Positions 24,196 through 34,953 of a DNA stretch of 64,000 nt are shown one piece after another. The stretch lies in NCBI GenBank assembly GCA_014155875.1, contig JACEFZ010011432.1, forward strand, positions 1 through 64,000. The letters run 5' to 3'. The DNA comes from Cepaea nemoralis. Taxonomy: Eukaryota > Mollusca > Gastropoda > Stylommatophora > Helicidae. How positions within the stretch are numbered: position 1 is the first letter of the stretch; each line of letters opens with the position of its first letter. Below the pieces are notes generated by a model that had not been told where the DNA came from, searched no databases, and saw nothing but the letters and a program-made list of their open reading frames with translations. A program made the position numbers and the translations under genes.

Positions 24196-24704
24196 ATGTG
24201 CGCGTTTCATCTCATATTTATTACATCGCTAACATAAATACTTTCCCGACAAAGAACGTACTCTGCCAAGAACATATGTTTACATTAAAGAGATGCCAAA
24301 TGATAAGAAAACATATTTTTCGCAAATGTTTGCGTTTTTTTTCTTTGTTTTAATTCATCAGACGTAGAGCGCAACTAGGGTGGAGGGTAGTGCCAGCTAA
24401 AGTAGCAAAACAAACATAGTTGTGCAAATATTGTTTCAATTGGCTATCGGGTTGTTTACTGCGTGCTGAATCCACTTGTCAGTAAGTTCCGTCATATGTC
24501 TGTTTGCTTGTCTATCATTCTGACTATCAGTCTCTCTGTCTGCATTTGTCTTTCTGTCTGTCATTCCGGTGGTCTTATGTTTTGTCAGTTCGTCAGTCTT
24601 TCCGTCCGTACGTCTGTCTGCCTATCTGTCTGATCCTGTTTCTGCGGGTCCTCTGTCACGATTTTGCATCTGTCTGTCGTTCAGTTAGTCGGCCGATTGA
24701 ATTC

Positions 24705-24957
24705 TTCTTCTTCTTCTTCTTCTTCTTCTTCTTCTTCTTCTTCTTCTTCTTCTTCTTCTTCTTCTTCTTCTTCTTCTTCTTCTTCTTCTTCTTCTTCTTC
24801 TTCTTCTTCTTCTTCTTCTTCTTCTGCGTTCATCCGGAATTTTTTTGCCCGGACGTGATTGCGTAGTGCCTGTTTACAGCAGAGCTGCGTTCTTGCGCCG
24901 TTAGGCCGACACATCCGACTTCTGTGGGCATTTGTTGACCGGATTAACCTTCCCGGG
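24705..24957 (-). mobile_element. LINE tail insertion with expanded (GAA)n
   Basis: A 5'-truncated copy of the LINE family at 125-4828, on the minus strand, flanked by a perfect 11-bp duplication CGATTGAATTC at 24694-24704 and 24958-24968. Only about 130 bp of element sequence remains, and its tail is (TTC)n of roughly 120 bp on the plus strand. This shows that the microsatellite grew from the LINE tail. Confidence 0.92.
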
Positions 24958-25139
24958 CGATTGAATTCAATAACTGCTAGTTCCAAACAGCCCAAGAAAG
25001 AACACCCAGAGAAACACGCAAAATAATATACTTTGCTAGAAGTATGCTAGGGTGTTGCCTGGATCCATAAGGAAAGAAAAGAATGGTAACAGGAGCCGAA
25101 TATAAGAGTGCTCGTTCTTAAACATCCGGTGTGCTGATG

Positions 25140-25345
25140 TCGAGGGAACATTTAAACTCCTACACCGGCCACTTGGACTAAAATGTTGACTTCTCGTCCT
25201 TGATTTGGGGACGTAAATTACAAGTACCTCTGAAGTCGTAGTGGATTCTCCAGATGGCTAGGGACAACCAGTCCAGTGCACTTGAAGTAGTAGCGTGTGT
25301 ACAGATCACGCTTGAGTTCAAAGCGTGCGAGACCAAAGGCAAATG
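25140..25345 (-). repeat. Dispersed repeat family D, copy 3
   Basis: Reverse complement of the repeat at 10965-11460, sharing TTGTAATTTACGTCC, AAGGACGAGAAGTCAA and the TGGTTGTCCCT block. Confidence 0.55.
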
Positions 25346-25857
25346 AGTCAGAGGCAACATCTTTGGGCATGACAAAAGACATGAATATCTGGAACAGTTT
25401 GAGTTAACTAAGGAGGGGGATGTTCCGGATAATCGAAGAAGAGAAGGATTACATCGTAGATGGACGCGGGTTGTGACAGATAATTAACACCAGACAGCAA
25501 CAGAGGTAGGTCATCTGATTTATGATAGATTGATAGACAAGCATTTCGAAAGACCGTAATATCGGCAAATTTCTGGCCGCGACAAGCCACTGGAAAAAAA
25601 TTTGTTGCGGCGCAAATGTACTTTCAAGACCTAAATTTATCAATGGAAATTTCCACTCGGCGTTTATAGTTTCAAGGAAGCGTGGGTAAACATTGTAATC
25701 TGCGTCTTCAATAGAAATGCATTCCTGGGTGTGAGCTAAGAATCGGCAGTTACACAAACAGAGGACGTTGAGAAGTTCAGGCGAAAATGTGTGAATGAGA
25801 AAGAATATCCGATACCTTGAGTTGAATGTTGGAACACCAGTCAGCTACCTGCGTGCA

Positions 25858-25995
25858 GTTATCTCATCACTTGTTCCTGATGTATCTTGCGGTGTCGAGG
25901 TGAAGCACAAACAGCGGGACAGTGCCAGTTTATGGTCTTCACGTAACCAGATTCCCTTGGACTCTTCTTCTGGTTCTTCTTCTGGTCGGTTTGGT
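25858..25995 (+). repeat. Dispersed repeat family C, copy 2
   Basis: It runs ATCTCATCACTTGTTCC, GGTGTCGAGGTGAAGC, AAACAGCGGGACAGTGCC and CCAGATTCCCTTGGACTC, matching the inverted copy at 32668-32880. The pentamer CATCT/ATCTC at one end suggests a microsatellite tail. Confidence 0.65.
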
Positions 25996-26039
25996 CTGTA
26001 CATCGTTGTTTCTTATAGTATACTGTTAGTTGGTAATCT

Positions 26040-26640
26040 AGTTATGTAACCGAACCATTTGATTTGCTGTAATCTAATGAAATATAGTGCTGCTATAACC
26101 CCCAACTTTAGTCTTGATTGATTGCTTGATGATTTTTCTCTCTTCTTGATGAATCTCATTTCCGTTGTTTTAATTATGTTTATCGTTTTCTCTCATTCTC
26201 AGGGTTTGACATTGTAGCATAGTGTTGTACGAACATTGTGTTATACAGTCATTTTGTAAAGTATGTACTGATACGTTTTTTTTTTTTTAGTATTGTGCTA
26301 TCTGTCCAATGAGTTGGTTTGCCTTATTGCATCTATATTCGATCTCGTCTTCTGATTTGCCATTTGATGATATTATACTTTCTAAATACTTGAAGCTCTG
26401 TTAGATTCTTCTTCTTCTTCTTTCGTTCGCTACTCTGTTAGATTAATCTTTGTTGTTTTTTCTTCTTTGGTTATAGCCCTCTGTTACATATACCTCTGTT
26501 TTGCTGATGCTTATTGTCATGCTATGTTCCTTACACACTTCGTTTATACAATTTCTGTGAACTTGTAATTCTGCTTCTGATTTTGCTATTAGTCCTTGAT
26601 CGTCCGCGTGCAGTGAGAGGTGTAAATAAAGTAGTTTCTT
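26040..26640 (-). pseudogene. Decayed LINE reverse transcriptase fragment
   Basis: On the minus strand the frame fragments read LHADDQGLIAKSEAELQVHR (catalytic block ADD), SISKTEVYVTEG, SFKYLESIISSNGKSEDEIE and then IKWFGYIT, the core and thumb of an RTE-like RT. Stops and shifts are frequent. A 24-bp insertion at 26406-26429 interrupts it. Confidence 0.75.
26406..26429 (-). mobile_element. 24-bp LINE tail insertion with duplication
   Basis: TTCTTCTTCTTC and GTTCGCTA lie between two copies of the 10-mer CTCTGTTAGA (26396-26405 and 26430-26439). The insert looks like only the last bases of a GAA-tailed LINE, on the minus strand. Confidence 0.7.
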
Positions 26641-26725
26641 GATTAGTTGTCTGCCCTCGCACAGTTGCCAAAGATGATACTTAAGTCGGGTGAGTTGGTG
26701 AGTTGTGAGTTGTTGAATAAATAAT

Positions 26726-28371
26726 GTCTAGAGCCGGTTAGTGTGAACATAATCTGTCTAGAGCCGGTTAGCGTGAGGAGAATCTGTCTAGAGCCGGTTA
26801 GAGTGAACAGAATCTGTCTAGAGCCGTTTAGTGTGAATAGAATCTGTCTAGAGCCGGTTAGCGAGAACATAATATGTCTAGAGCCGGTTAGCGGGGACAG
26901 AATCTGTCTAGAGCCGGTCAGCGTGAACATAATATGTCTAGTGCCGGTTAGCGTGGACAGAATCTGTCTAGAGCCATTTAGTGTGAATAGAATCTGTCTA
27001 GAGCCATTTAGTGTGAATAGAATATGTCTAGAGCCGGTTAGCGTGAATAGAATCTGTCTAGAGCCGGTCAGCGTGAACATAATATGTCTACTGCCGGTTA
27101 GCGTGGACAGAATCTGTCTAGAGACGGTCAGCTTGAACAGAATATGTCTAGTGCCGGTTAGTGTGAGTTAACTAAGCCTAAGGCCGGTTAGCGTGGACAG
27201 AATCTGTCTAGAGCCGGCTAGTGTGAATTAACTAAGTCTAGGGCCGGTTAGCGTGGACAGAATCTGTCTAGAGCCGCTTAGAGTGAACAGAATATGTCTA
27301 GAGCCGGTTAGCGTGAGCAGAATCTGTCTAGAGCCGGTTAGTGTGAATTAACTAAGCCTAGGGCCGGTTAGCGTGGACAGAATCTGTCTAGAGCCGCTTA
27401 GCGTGGACAGAATCTGTCTAGAGCCATTTAGTGTGAATAGAATCTGTCTAGAGCCGGTTAGCGTGAATAGAATCTGTCTAGAGCCGGTCAGCGTGAACAT
27501 AATATGTCTAGTGCCGGTTAGTGTGAATTAACTAAGCCTAGGGCCGGTTAGCGTGGACAGAATCTGTCTAGAGCCGGTTAGCGTGGACAGAATCTGTCTA
27601 GAGCCATTTAGTGTGAATAGAATCTGTCTAGAGCCGGTTAGCGTGAATAGAATCTGTCTAGAGCCGGTCAGCGTGAACATAATATGTCTAGTGCCGGTTA
27701 GCGTGGACAGAATCTGTCTAGAGACGGTCAGCGTGAACAGAATATGTCTAGTGCCGGTTAGTGTGAGTTAACTAAGCCTAAGGCCGGTTAGCGTGGACAG
27801 AATCTGTCTAGAGCCGGCTAGTGTGAATTAACTAAGCCTAGGGCCGGTTAGCGTGGACAGAATCTGTCTAGAGCCGCTTAGAGTGAACAGAATATGTCTA
27901 GAGCCGGTTAGCGTGAGCAGAATCTGTCTAGAGCTGGTTAGTGTGAATTAACTAAGCCTAGGGCCGGTTAGCGTGGACAGAATCTGTCTAGAGCCGCTTA
28001 GAGTGAACAGAATCTGTCTAGAGCCGGTTAGCGTGAATAGAATCTGTCTAGAGCCGGTCAGCGTGAACATAATATGTCTAGTGCCGGTTAGTGTGAGTTA
28101 ACTAAGCCTAAGGCCGGTTAGCGTGGACAGAATCTGTCTAGAGCCGGTTAGTGTGAATTAACTAAGCCTAGGGCCGGTTAGCGTGGACAGAATCTGTCTA
28201 GAGCCGGTTAGCCTGAACAGAATCTGGCTAGAGCCGCTTAGAGTGAACAGAATCTGTCTAGAGCCGGTTAGCGTGAGCAGAATCTGTCTAGAGCAGCCTA
28301 GTGTGTATGAAAGCTACCTAGAACTGGTTAGTGTGTATCAAAGCTACCTAGAGCCGGTTAGCTTGGGTGGA
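26726..28371 (+). repeat. 30-bp minisatellite with 600-bp higher-order unit
   Basis: About 55 copies of a 30-mer beginning GAGCCGGTTAGCGTGGACAG. Variant units (for example those with TTAACTAAGCCTA) recur in the same order 600 bp apart (compare 27121 and 27721), so the array has a 20-unit higher-order repeat. Since 30 is divisible by three, frames of up to about 140 codons reading RICLEPVSVN stay open between stop-bearing TTAACTAAG variants. Confidence 0.95.
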
Positions 28372-28432
28372 TTCTATGTAAGGGAAGTAACCTACATAAT
28401 TTGATACCGTGACGGAGGCACTGGACTGAGAG

Positions 28433-28660
28433 AAGAAGAAGAAGAAGAAGAAGAAGAAGAAGAAGAAGAAGAAGAAGAAGAAGAAGAAGAAGAAGGGGGA
28501 GGAGGAGGTGATGAGCCAGAAGGGGTGATGAAGAATATACCCACGTCATACTCTGAAACAGTTGCAACCGTGTCTTCTTGCTACAGCTTCTCTTAACTGA
28601 ACTCTATAGTCTATAAGCCCAAAACAGTTAACACAAATCCCCCCCCCCCCCCCGCTCCCC
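28433..28660. repeat. (GAA)n microsatellite and poly-C run
   Basis: (GAA)n at 28433-28495 follows the minisatellite. A run of about 15 C lies at 28639-28653. Confidence 0.9.
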
Positions 28661-29022
28661 CCTGTTACCCGCAGTAATGTTCACCCACGTTGAACACCAG
28701 CTGGCAAATAACTGAGATTTCTGCAGGCATGACTAATTTATCATACCCACATCTAGTTCAAGGTCCAGATATATGGCATAACTCTGGAAAAAAATGTCCT
28801 ATTTAAGCAATGTTGAGGTCACGCTTGACATAAACTACCGGCTGTTGTTATGTAACTATCGTTAAATGTTAGCAACTAGCATGTATTTGCATAATTTATT
28901 TAAAGTTAGGTCTAAACATTCACAGAGAAAAGTCAAGAATAATGAGAATATATCCAGCGAATGATAACCTGATACTCCGGCGGAAATCCCCACTGTTTGA
29001 GACGGAGGCATTGACGAGTATA
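28661..29022. other. No gene recognised
   Basis: AT-rich unique sequence with nothing to report. Confidence 0.5.
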
Positions 29023-29235
29023 GGTCTTCTTCTTTCATCCTTTGCGCTCTACTGGGTTGTAGGTCCTCAACCAGTTCACCCCAACCCCTCCTATCTTTAG
29101 CTATCTCCAACCATGTCCTCTTCGTGTTTCTGTTTCTACTTCTCTTCTCCATGTGTCTTTATGTCTTCCTGTATTTCTTTTTCACTGTGGATTCCAGACA
29201 AAGGTCTTTCTAGTGGTACTATTCTCAGGTTTCCT
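29023..29235 (-). mobile_element. LINE C-terminal fragment with GAA-type tail
   Basis: On the minus strand KRTWLEIAKDRRGWGELVED is followed by a short tail ending in AAAGAAGAAGA. The DRxxW motif is typical of the end of RTE-like LINE ORFs. Upstream it reads GRHKDTWRREVE in the shifted frame. Confidence 0.6.
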
Positions 29236-29340
29236 CAGTGTAAGGCGTACCCACGGGCATATTTAGGTAGGAATGTGCATACTGCTAGGGGAGCAGACAA
29301 AGGTATTACAATAAGACAGAAAAAAAGCGTTTAATAAGAA

Positions 29341-29468
29341 TCGATTTCATTACACCGGGTTTTTATCTGACATGGCCCCGTCTCTTTCCACAGGGCCTCC
29401 TGCTGACAGCGTCGCATAAAGCATGAACTCCGTAGCTCCAGCGACGATCCCCTGAGTCTCCGAGAAAT
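29341..29468 (-). mobile_element. SINE family A, partial copy 3
   Basis: It shares CACCGGGTTTTTATC, CCGTCTCTTTCC, GAACTCCGTAGCTCCAGCGA and TCTCCGAGAAA with the copy at 15174-15422. The tRNA-like end is missing, replaced by the SINE B 3' end that follows. Confidence 0.7.
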
Positions 29469-29640
29469 GTGTAATCATCCAAAATATGCTTGGCTTGACT
29501 GCTACGTCCTGTAAAGGATATGCAATTAACTACCTACTTTGCATCACCATCTACTGTTTACTATCTACTGCCTACTATTTACTTTACATCACCATCTACT
29601 ATCTACTGCCTACTATATACTTTACATCACCATCTACTGA
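29469..29640 (+). repeat. SINE family B 3' end plus ~45-bp tandem repeat
   Basis: 29469-29535 matches the SINE B 3' end (GTAAAGGATATGCAATTAAC). It is followed by about 2.5 units of TACTTTACATCACCATCTAC with CTATCTACTGCC. Confidence 0.7.
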
Positions 29641-29934
29641 GGAACTATTATTACTCTAGACAGGCCAAATCAAGAGAGACGTCAGAGATCGTGCTTTAGC
29701 ATTGTAACATACCCGCAACAGATAACACAAGAGGTGCTGCGGGTTGTGTTTGGGGATAAACAGTATGCAGATGTTTAAAGAGCACAAACTCAGCCATTAA
29801 GTCTTCACCCTGGCCGTAAACAGCATTGGCAAACACATCACGTTCTTCCGACTCCTGTTACGGTTTATGACTTCCGGTCGTTGTAGGTTTTCATATCTGC
29901 CAAAGACATAATACAGCTCATAAATACATTCATA

Positions 29935-30440
29935 TGAATTTAAGGACAGAAGCCACAAACATTAAATTGCACAATTATTGCCTGGCATGTTTCAGGTTTG
30001 CACAAATAGAGACACGCAAGCTTATTGCTCGTGAGTTATATTTGTAAGGGGTAATAAACAGGGTTAGGACGGCCATCTACCAACACAGGCAAATACAGAG
30101 CACAAGGCAATGGATTTAGTGAATGCAAACACAGAAGTCACACACAATAAGTTGCAGATTTATTGCCTTATACATTGTGCTGCATCTCCTCAGGTGCATA
30201 CTGTAGAATTATTTATCATGTGAAGTGAATAAATGAATTATACTTTGGCTGAAGTTCTTAAAACACATAGTCAATGATATTGTTTGAATGTGGAGCATGA
30301 GTTATCGCCACGGTAATCACAAATTTAAAATGAAATCTTTCCGTTTGCACAAACAAAAATTGCTAATGCCTCGATGTATTGAGGCAATCGTTTATTGAGA
30401 GTGACTAGAATGTGAGAGGACACACTCTCTGTGCCAGTAC
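29935..30440 (-). mobile_element. Ancient Penelope-like 3' end relics
   Basis: Blocks at 30128-30360 match the 3' UTR of the copies at 19187-22637: GATTTATTGCC, GCTGCATCTCCTCAGGTGCA, CCACGGTAATCAC and TCTTTCCGTTTGCACAA. A shorter match lies at 29960-29990 (TGCACAATTATTGCCTGGCA). The hammerhead core has decayed here: CTGAGGA is kept in place of CTGACGA, but the GAAA region reads ACAA. Confidence 0.65.
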
Positions 30441-31129
30441 AAGGTAATAAAGGACTTTTACGCACTATGTTTAACTGTTTATTTTATACAGGTATTGGAG
30501 AAACTGAAGGAACTAGGACTGTAGTAGAAAGCACACTCTTTGTGTCAGCACAACTGAAGGACTGTGTCACACACCTTGGGTTTGCTGTGTACATGGTACT
30601 TGCCATATAAGTACTTATTATCAGGCTTGCCCATGGGAAACGTCCCATGGGATGGGATGGGATGTGATGGGACAGCACACATTTGTATTTCCCATGGGAC
30701 ACATGGGACAGTAGCCATGTCATAGCAACTTGATCTACGTCAGAGCTAACCTTAATTTTATTTATTTATTTTTTTTAAAAACCTTTTTAAAGCCTTTTAT
30801 CCTTCTTGTTTCTTTATATATTTGTATCAATTCTTTATCTCGTGGTGGGACCCCGGATAAATAAATAAATTCGCGCTGCAAGTCAGCAGTTGTTGCTATA
30901 GTTGTTGATTGGCACCTTTGGTGATTTGTAAATACGTAGTTAGTTTTAATCTGCCGTAATCGAAGTTGTGTTGTTGCTGAATTGCAGTATGTTTATTTGG
31001 TTGAATATTAGGTACTATATATATAGTCTATAAATATATAGTAGTCCTAATTTCAAATATTTTGAGAAGGCAATCACTTGAAGTCACGGTGTTACTGAGT
31101 GTAGACTGTGTAAGCCTACGGTACCCCAA
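30441..31129. other. No gene recognised
   Basis: Contains a cluster of CCCATGGGA-type words at 30640-30715 and AT-rich sequence. Confidence 0.5.
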
Positions 31130-32455
31130 AATGACCAACCAAAAATATGAGTTCTATGATCTTACTAAAACTGTTGTTGCTAAGATGTTGAGTGGGGGAG
31201 AATGCCACTTGATTGATGTTCCAAAATAACTTGTAAAGTCTTCAACAGTTGATGTTAAAGCAGTTAAAATATCTGAAGGTATTTTAGCACCATTTGTTTG
31301 CTGTGCAAAGTGCAAAACGCTATACAGTTGGTATAAGTTGATTAATGAAAAATGGGTTAATCAAAGTGGTTATGGAGTTGCAATGCAGCGCAGTATGAAA
31401 TGTGGTTCCGGTGGTTCTACTAACATCAAATGATTTTTTGAAGCCAAGAAGCGGGAAGTAACAAACCCACCACCAACATTGTCAAATGCGTGACATAAAC
31501 AGTTTTTGAACTAATTACATTACATCCAATAGTATCCATTTTGGCTGGATGTGACATTATATGTGATGCAGCAAACTTTGCTGCAAGATCTACTCACGTT
31601 GCAAACAAGGTATATAATTACACTATATCGCTGCAAACAGTGACTCGTTCTATTTTGGCGCAAGGAAAATTGGCCAAACTGCAGTTTCAAAAATTGTTTC
31701 AAAATATGGCTCAAGATCCAGAATGTGCAATTTCGGGAATATTTGTCTTTTGATGTGCAAGACAAACATATCTTTTGCTATATGGGGGAATTATTGCATG
31801 TGGACTAGATCAAAATTGTGAATGGATTACTTTTCCTCTGTCTCTTATAAACATTGATAGTAATCAATACCATACTGCACAATTTACGCAGTTATTTGCA
31901 CGTGAATTTCTTGCCGAATCTACCTCATTCTCCAGTCCATTGTTTGTGGTGTACTGATAATGCAGCAAGCATGACGGCAGCATTTGACGAACGATTTTAT
32001 ACCGATACAGAAATGCACCGATCTGGTTGTACTGAGCACAGGTTATGAACATGCATAACTGACAGCTTCAGCAGAGGCGTGATTTCTGAACTGGATCGGT
32101 TCATGGATCAAATTTCATTTATTAAAACATATTACAATACACGTCAGGCAAAAGCATCACAGCTGCCATTTTACAAACCAACTAATTCTGTAACACGTGT
32201 ATGGCGATCATATTACCAACGTTCCAATGCCCGTTAAAAAAAAAATTACTCGCATTACTTTAATGAAGATTATGAAGAATTATTAAACCAAATACAGAAT
32301 ATTGCTCAGATTAAAGGAATGCTGTCAGTTATTGTTGACATTGACGAAGAAACTTCCAGCAGCATGGTGAAGAAATATTGTCAGAACTTTCAGAAAATTA
32401 TTGGAGAACAACGGAGCGCTTATGGGAATGTCCCAGATGCTGTGATGTCGGTTCC
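31130..32455 (+). pseudogene. hAT-like transposase relic
   Basis: A chain of frame fragments from MTNQKYEFYDLTKTVVAKML near 31130 includes a Cys-rich region (APFVCCAKCKTLYSWYKLIN) in the position of a BED-type zinc finger. Later it reads CTDNAASMTAAFDERF near 31951, like the TDNAxNM block of hAT transposases, followed by SGCTEHRL. The fragment MLSVIVDIDEETSSSMVKKY (from 32319) precedes the normal position of the dimerisation domain. Stops and shifts are numerous. Terminal repeats were not found. Confidence 0.5.
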
Positions 32456-32457
32456 TG

Positions 32458-32499
<42 letters not shown>

Positions 32500-32502
<3 letters not shown>

Positions 32503-32690
32503 GATTCCTGAGAAGAATACTCAGTGTATCAAGAAGAGAGAAAACTATAAATGAAAAATAAAAGAAAATCAGGAATAAAGTGATTGTAATATTAGCGCTA
32601 GATTTCATTATAAAACAGCAAGTTAAATTGTTTGGCCGCGTAACTAGGTTAGCAACTACAGTATATCACAACAAGCTATGAAGTCAGACC
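32500..32690 (+). pseudogene. LINE RT C-terminal relic
   Basis: Frame pieces read RFLRRILSVSRREKTINEK and DFIIKQQVKLFGRVTRL, the EMRFLRR and WFGHVxR region of RTE-like LINE proteins. An (AATC)n run lies immediately upstream at 32458-32502. Confidence 0.6.
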
Positions 32691-32880
32691 AGATGGAACC
32701 AGAAGATAAGGCCGACCATGTAAATAATGGACAGAGGGAATAACAGAGTCCATGGGAATCTGGATATATGAATCCCACAAACAGACACTCTCCCGCTGTT
32801 TTTGCTTTATCTCGGCACCGAAAGGTACAAGAGGAACAAGATTAGATGAGATGAGATGAGATGAGATGAGATGAGATGAT
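32668..32880 (-). repeat. Dispersed repeat family C, longest copy
   Basis: Inverted relative to 25858-25995. On the minus strand it starts with ATCTC pentamers, then TTGTTCCTCTTGTACC, AAACAGCGGGAGAGTGTCTG and CCAGATTCCCATGGACTC. No tRNA promoter or protein is evident. Confidence 0.65.
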
Positions 32881-32949
32881 GATTGGTTTCTTCTCACACA
32901 GATCGTTATGTTCTCTTCTTTGTCCAAAGGATGTTTAGTACCCTTCTGT

Positions 32950-33165
32950 AACGCTCGAAGAGGTTAAGAACGCGATTCACAATCGAAACACAGTTGAGGG
33001 CCATTTGGGAGCAGACCACTTTGCCCTGGTTGTCATAAAATGGTATGAGCGTCGGCAGTTCAGAAAGTAATGGCAAACTACTGGACATAAACTTTCCTAG
33101 TCAATCACAAACAGCCAAACACATACTGGAGTTGACTGTGACGCTTCGTAAATGACTAATTCCCT
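32950..33165 (+). mobile_element. SINE family B, copy 5
   Basis: Blocks AATCGAAACACAGTTGAGG, GGAGCAGACC, GGCAAACTACTGGAC, AATCACAAACAGCCAAACAC and GTTGACTGTGACG follow the order of the copy at 9515-9730. Confidence 0.7.
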
Positions 33166-33379
33166 GTATTTTGTATGATGTTTTACAATTCTTGACTTCG
33201 TCTTAACAAGTGCATTTGCTATGAAGATATCTATGTACTATATCGTGTTTACTGACAGTTCTATTTTCTGTCTAGTATCTTATTCGATACTTTATTATCT
33301 GCTTTGACTATTACACGTACTGAGTGAGATAATATTTTATTAAGATGTGTCAAAGACTCAGTTATATAGGAATGAAGAC

Positions 33380-33511
33380 CTCCCCCGATGTGTCTCCACC
33401 TTGACGTGGTGGGGGAGCTTGCGTGTCCCATAGACCCCGTTTGCTTGCCGATGGGTGAAAAATTACATATCGGACAGCTTATGGGATAGGGACCAGACTA
33501 AGAGAGACACA
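33380..33511 (+). ncRNA. HDV-like ribozyme, second copy
   Basis: Same topology and core spacing as at 125-271. P1 is 33380-33386/33411-33417 (CTCCCCC/GGGGGAG) and P2 is 33389-33396/33504-33511 (TGTGTCTC/GAGACACA). P3 is 33398-33400/33408-33410 and P4 is 33425-33429/33489-33493. J4/2 starts at C33498 (CTAA). P1 differs from the first copy at three base pairs, all compensated, and P2 at one, also compensated. P1 starts exactly after the target duplication. Confidence 0.78.
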
Positions 33512-34953
33512 ACCTGCTGCTCTGCAGGCATAGACTGAGGATAGCAGTCAAAATTTAAATGAGGTGCACAAAGGCAGAATTTCTTGGTCCGGACAAATCT
33601 CTTAAGGCTCCCTGTCGAGGGCTGTGGCTGAACGCCTCTAAGCCACAAACCCTCGGATCTTAGAGCCAGGCTGATACCCGTCTACCGGAAAATAGAAACA
33701 TGATACTGAGCAAGCTACATGCTCAGGTCTGATACATGTTCGAAGGCTCCCAGCTGGGGGATATGAGAGTTTCCCGGATGAAGGGGCCTGGCCGTTTCCC
33801 GTTCACCGCTGCACAAAGGTAAGGTGCTGAGCCGGCAGCACATGTAGCCTACCTCGTGAGCGAGTACAAAAAAGTCAGAAAAGTGCCCCAGTCGAAGGGT
33901 TACGGAAACTGTCTGTATCTAACTCATAGAGAGTGTAGACAAAAGTGGAAGAATGTCTCATCAACGCGAAATGGAACGCACGGCGAGCGAACCTATTGCG
34001 TGGTCTGAAGCCAGTCACAAGCAAAAGCTTACCGAGTGGATGTCACTCGCAGTCTGACCGCCCCTGGTGTGTGATTGAGCGATCAGTGGCAAGTGGGATG
34101 CCCAACACATGGAAGTGAGGAACTAAAGCAGCCATGAGCAGGACGTGGAAACTCCTTGGGTGAGCCCAGTCTCAGAGCAATATGTGCCGGCTCTGCAATT
34201 ATGGAAGCCTCCTTGGATAGCGAGATAATGCCCATGGTCTGCCCCTGCCTTCCCTTGAGGAAGGTTAACCTCACTAAAAAATGCCCGCCGGAAGTCGGAA
34301 GTGTCGTCCTACGGGTGGCAAACTAAAAATTGACACTACGCATTTACGTCCGAGTGAAATGTCTCGTCCGAATGTCTCCCGTGCTAGGAACAGCTCTGAC
34401 TACCTAGTTTCCGAATGCCGCTCTTGTTCGGAACAGCTCTGACTAGGTAGTTTTCCGAATGTCCGCCGTGCCTGGAACAGCTCTGATGGGTACAGGGACA
34501 AGCACATGTCCGAAAACTAGCTTAGTGGAAACCAACCACAGAGCTGACTGGTTTGTGCAGGAACGGCCCAGGGCGAGCGAAATGCCCAATATATTGAAGT
34601 GAGGAATTAAAACAGCCATGAGCAGGACGTGACGATTCCCTCGGTAAACCCAGCACCAGAGCGTTATGTGCCGGCTCTGCAATTATGGAAGCCACCCAGG
34701 ATGGCGGAAAATGCTATGGACTGTCCCTGCCTTCACTTGAGGGATAACCGTGTAGTCTTCGACTGTTCCAACTAGACCAGCTGAGATGTGGACTGTACCA
34801 CAAAAGTGAGAGTCTCCCAGGATTGCTAACCTGGCCAAAAATGCACGCTAAAAGTCGGATGTGTTGGCCTGAGGGTTTCGACCCGAGGGTGCCTAACCAG
34901 ACACACCGCAATCACATCTGAAAAAATCACTCCGGATGAACGCAAAGAAGAAG
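33380..34953 (+). mobile_element. Non-autonomous LINE derivative (5' and 3' ends only)
   Basis: A 1.57-kb insertion with the 14-bp duplication ATAGGAATGAAGAC at 33366-33379 and 34954-34967. It joins a LINE 5' region like that at 125-300 to the family 3' UTR and (GAA)-type tail, without any endonuclease, RT or RNase H. The 3' UTR block (from AAGTGAGGAA to GGCTCTGCAATTATGGAAGCC) occurs twice, near 34105 and 34597. It keeps the parts needed in cis, the 5' ribozyme and the 3' recognition end, so it probably used the parent LINE's proteins. Confidence 0.85.

Noticed and set aside
24504..24866. Poly-Phe, poly-Ser and poly-Glu frames
   Set aside because: Produced by the (TTC)n tract of a LINE tail.
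26743..27171. 142-codon repeat protein over the 30-bp minisatellite
   Set aside because: Openness follows from a 30-bp unit without stops, and variant units with TAA interrupt it.
26726..28371. CRISPR-like array
   Set aside because: Direct repeats have no unique spacers. It is a contiguous minisatellite in a eukaryotic genome.
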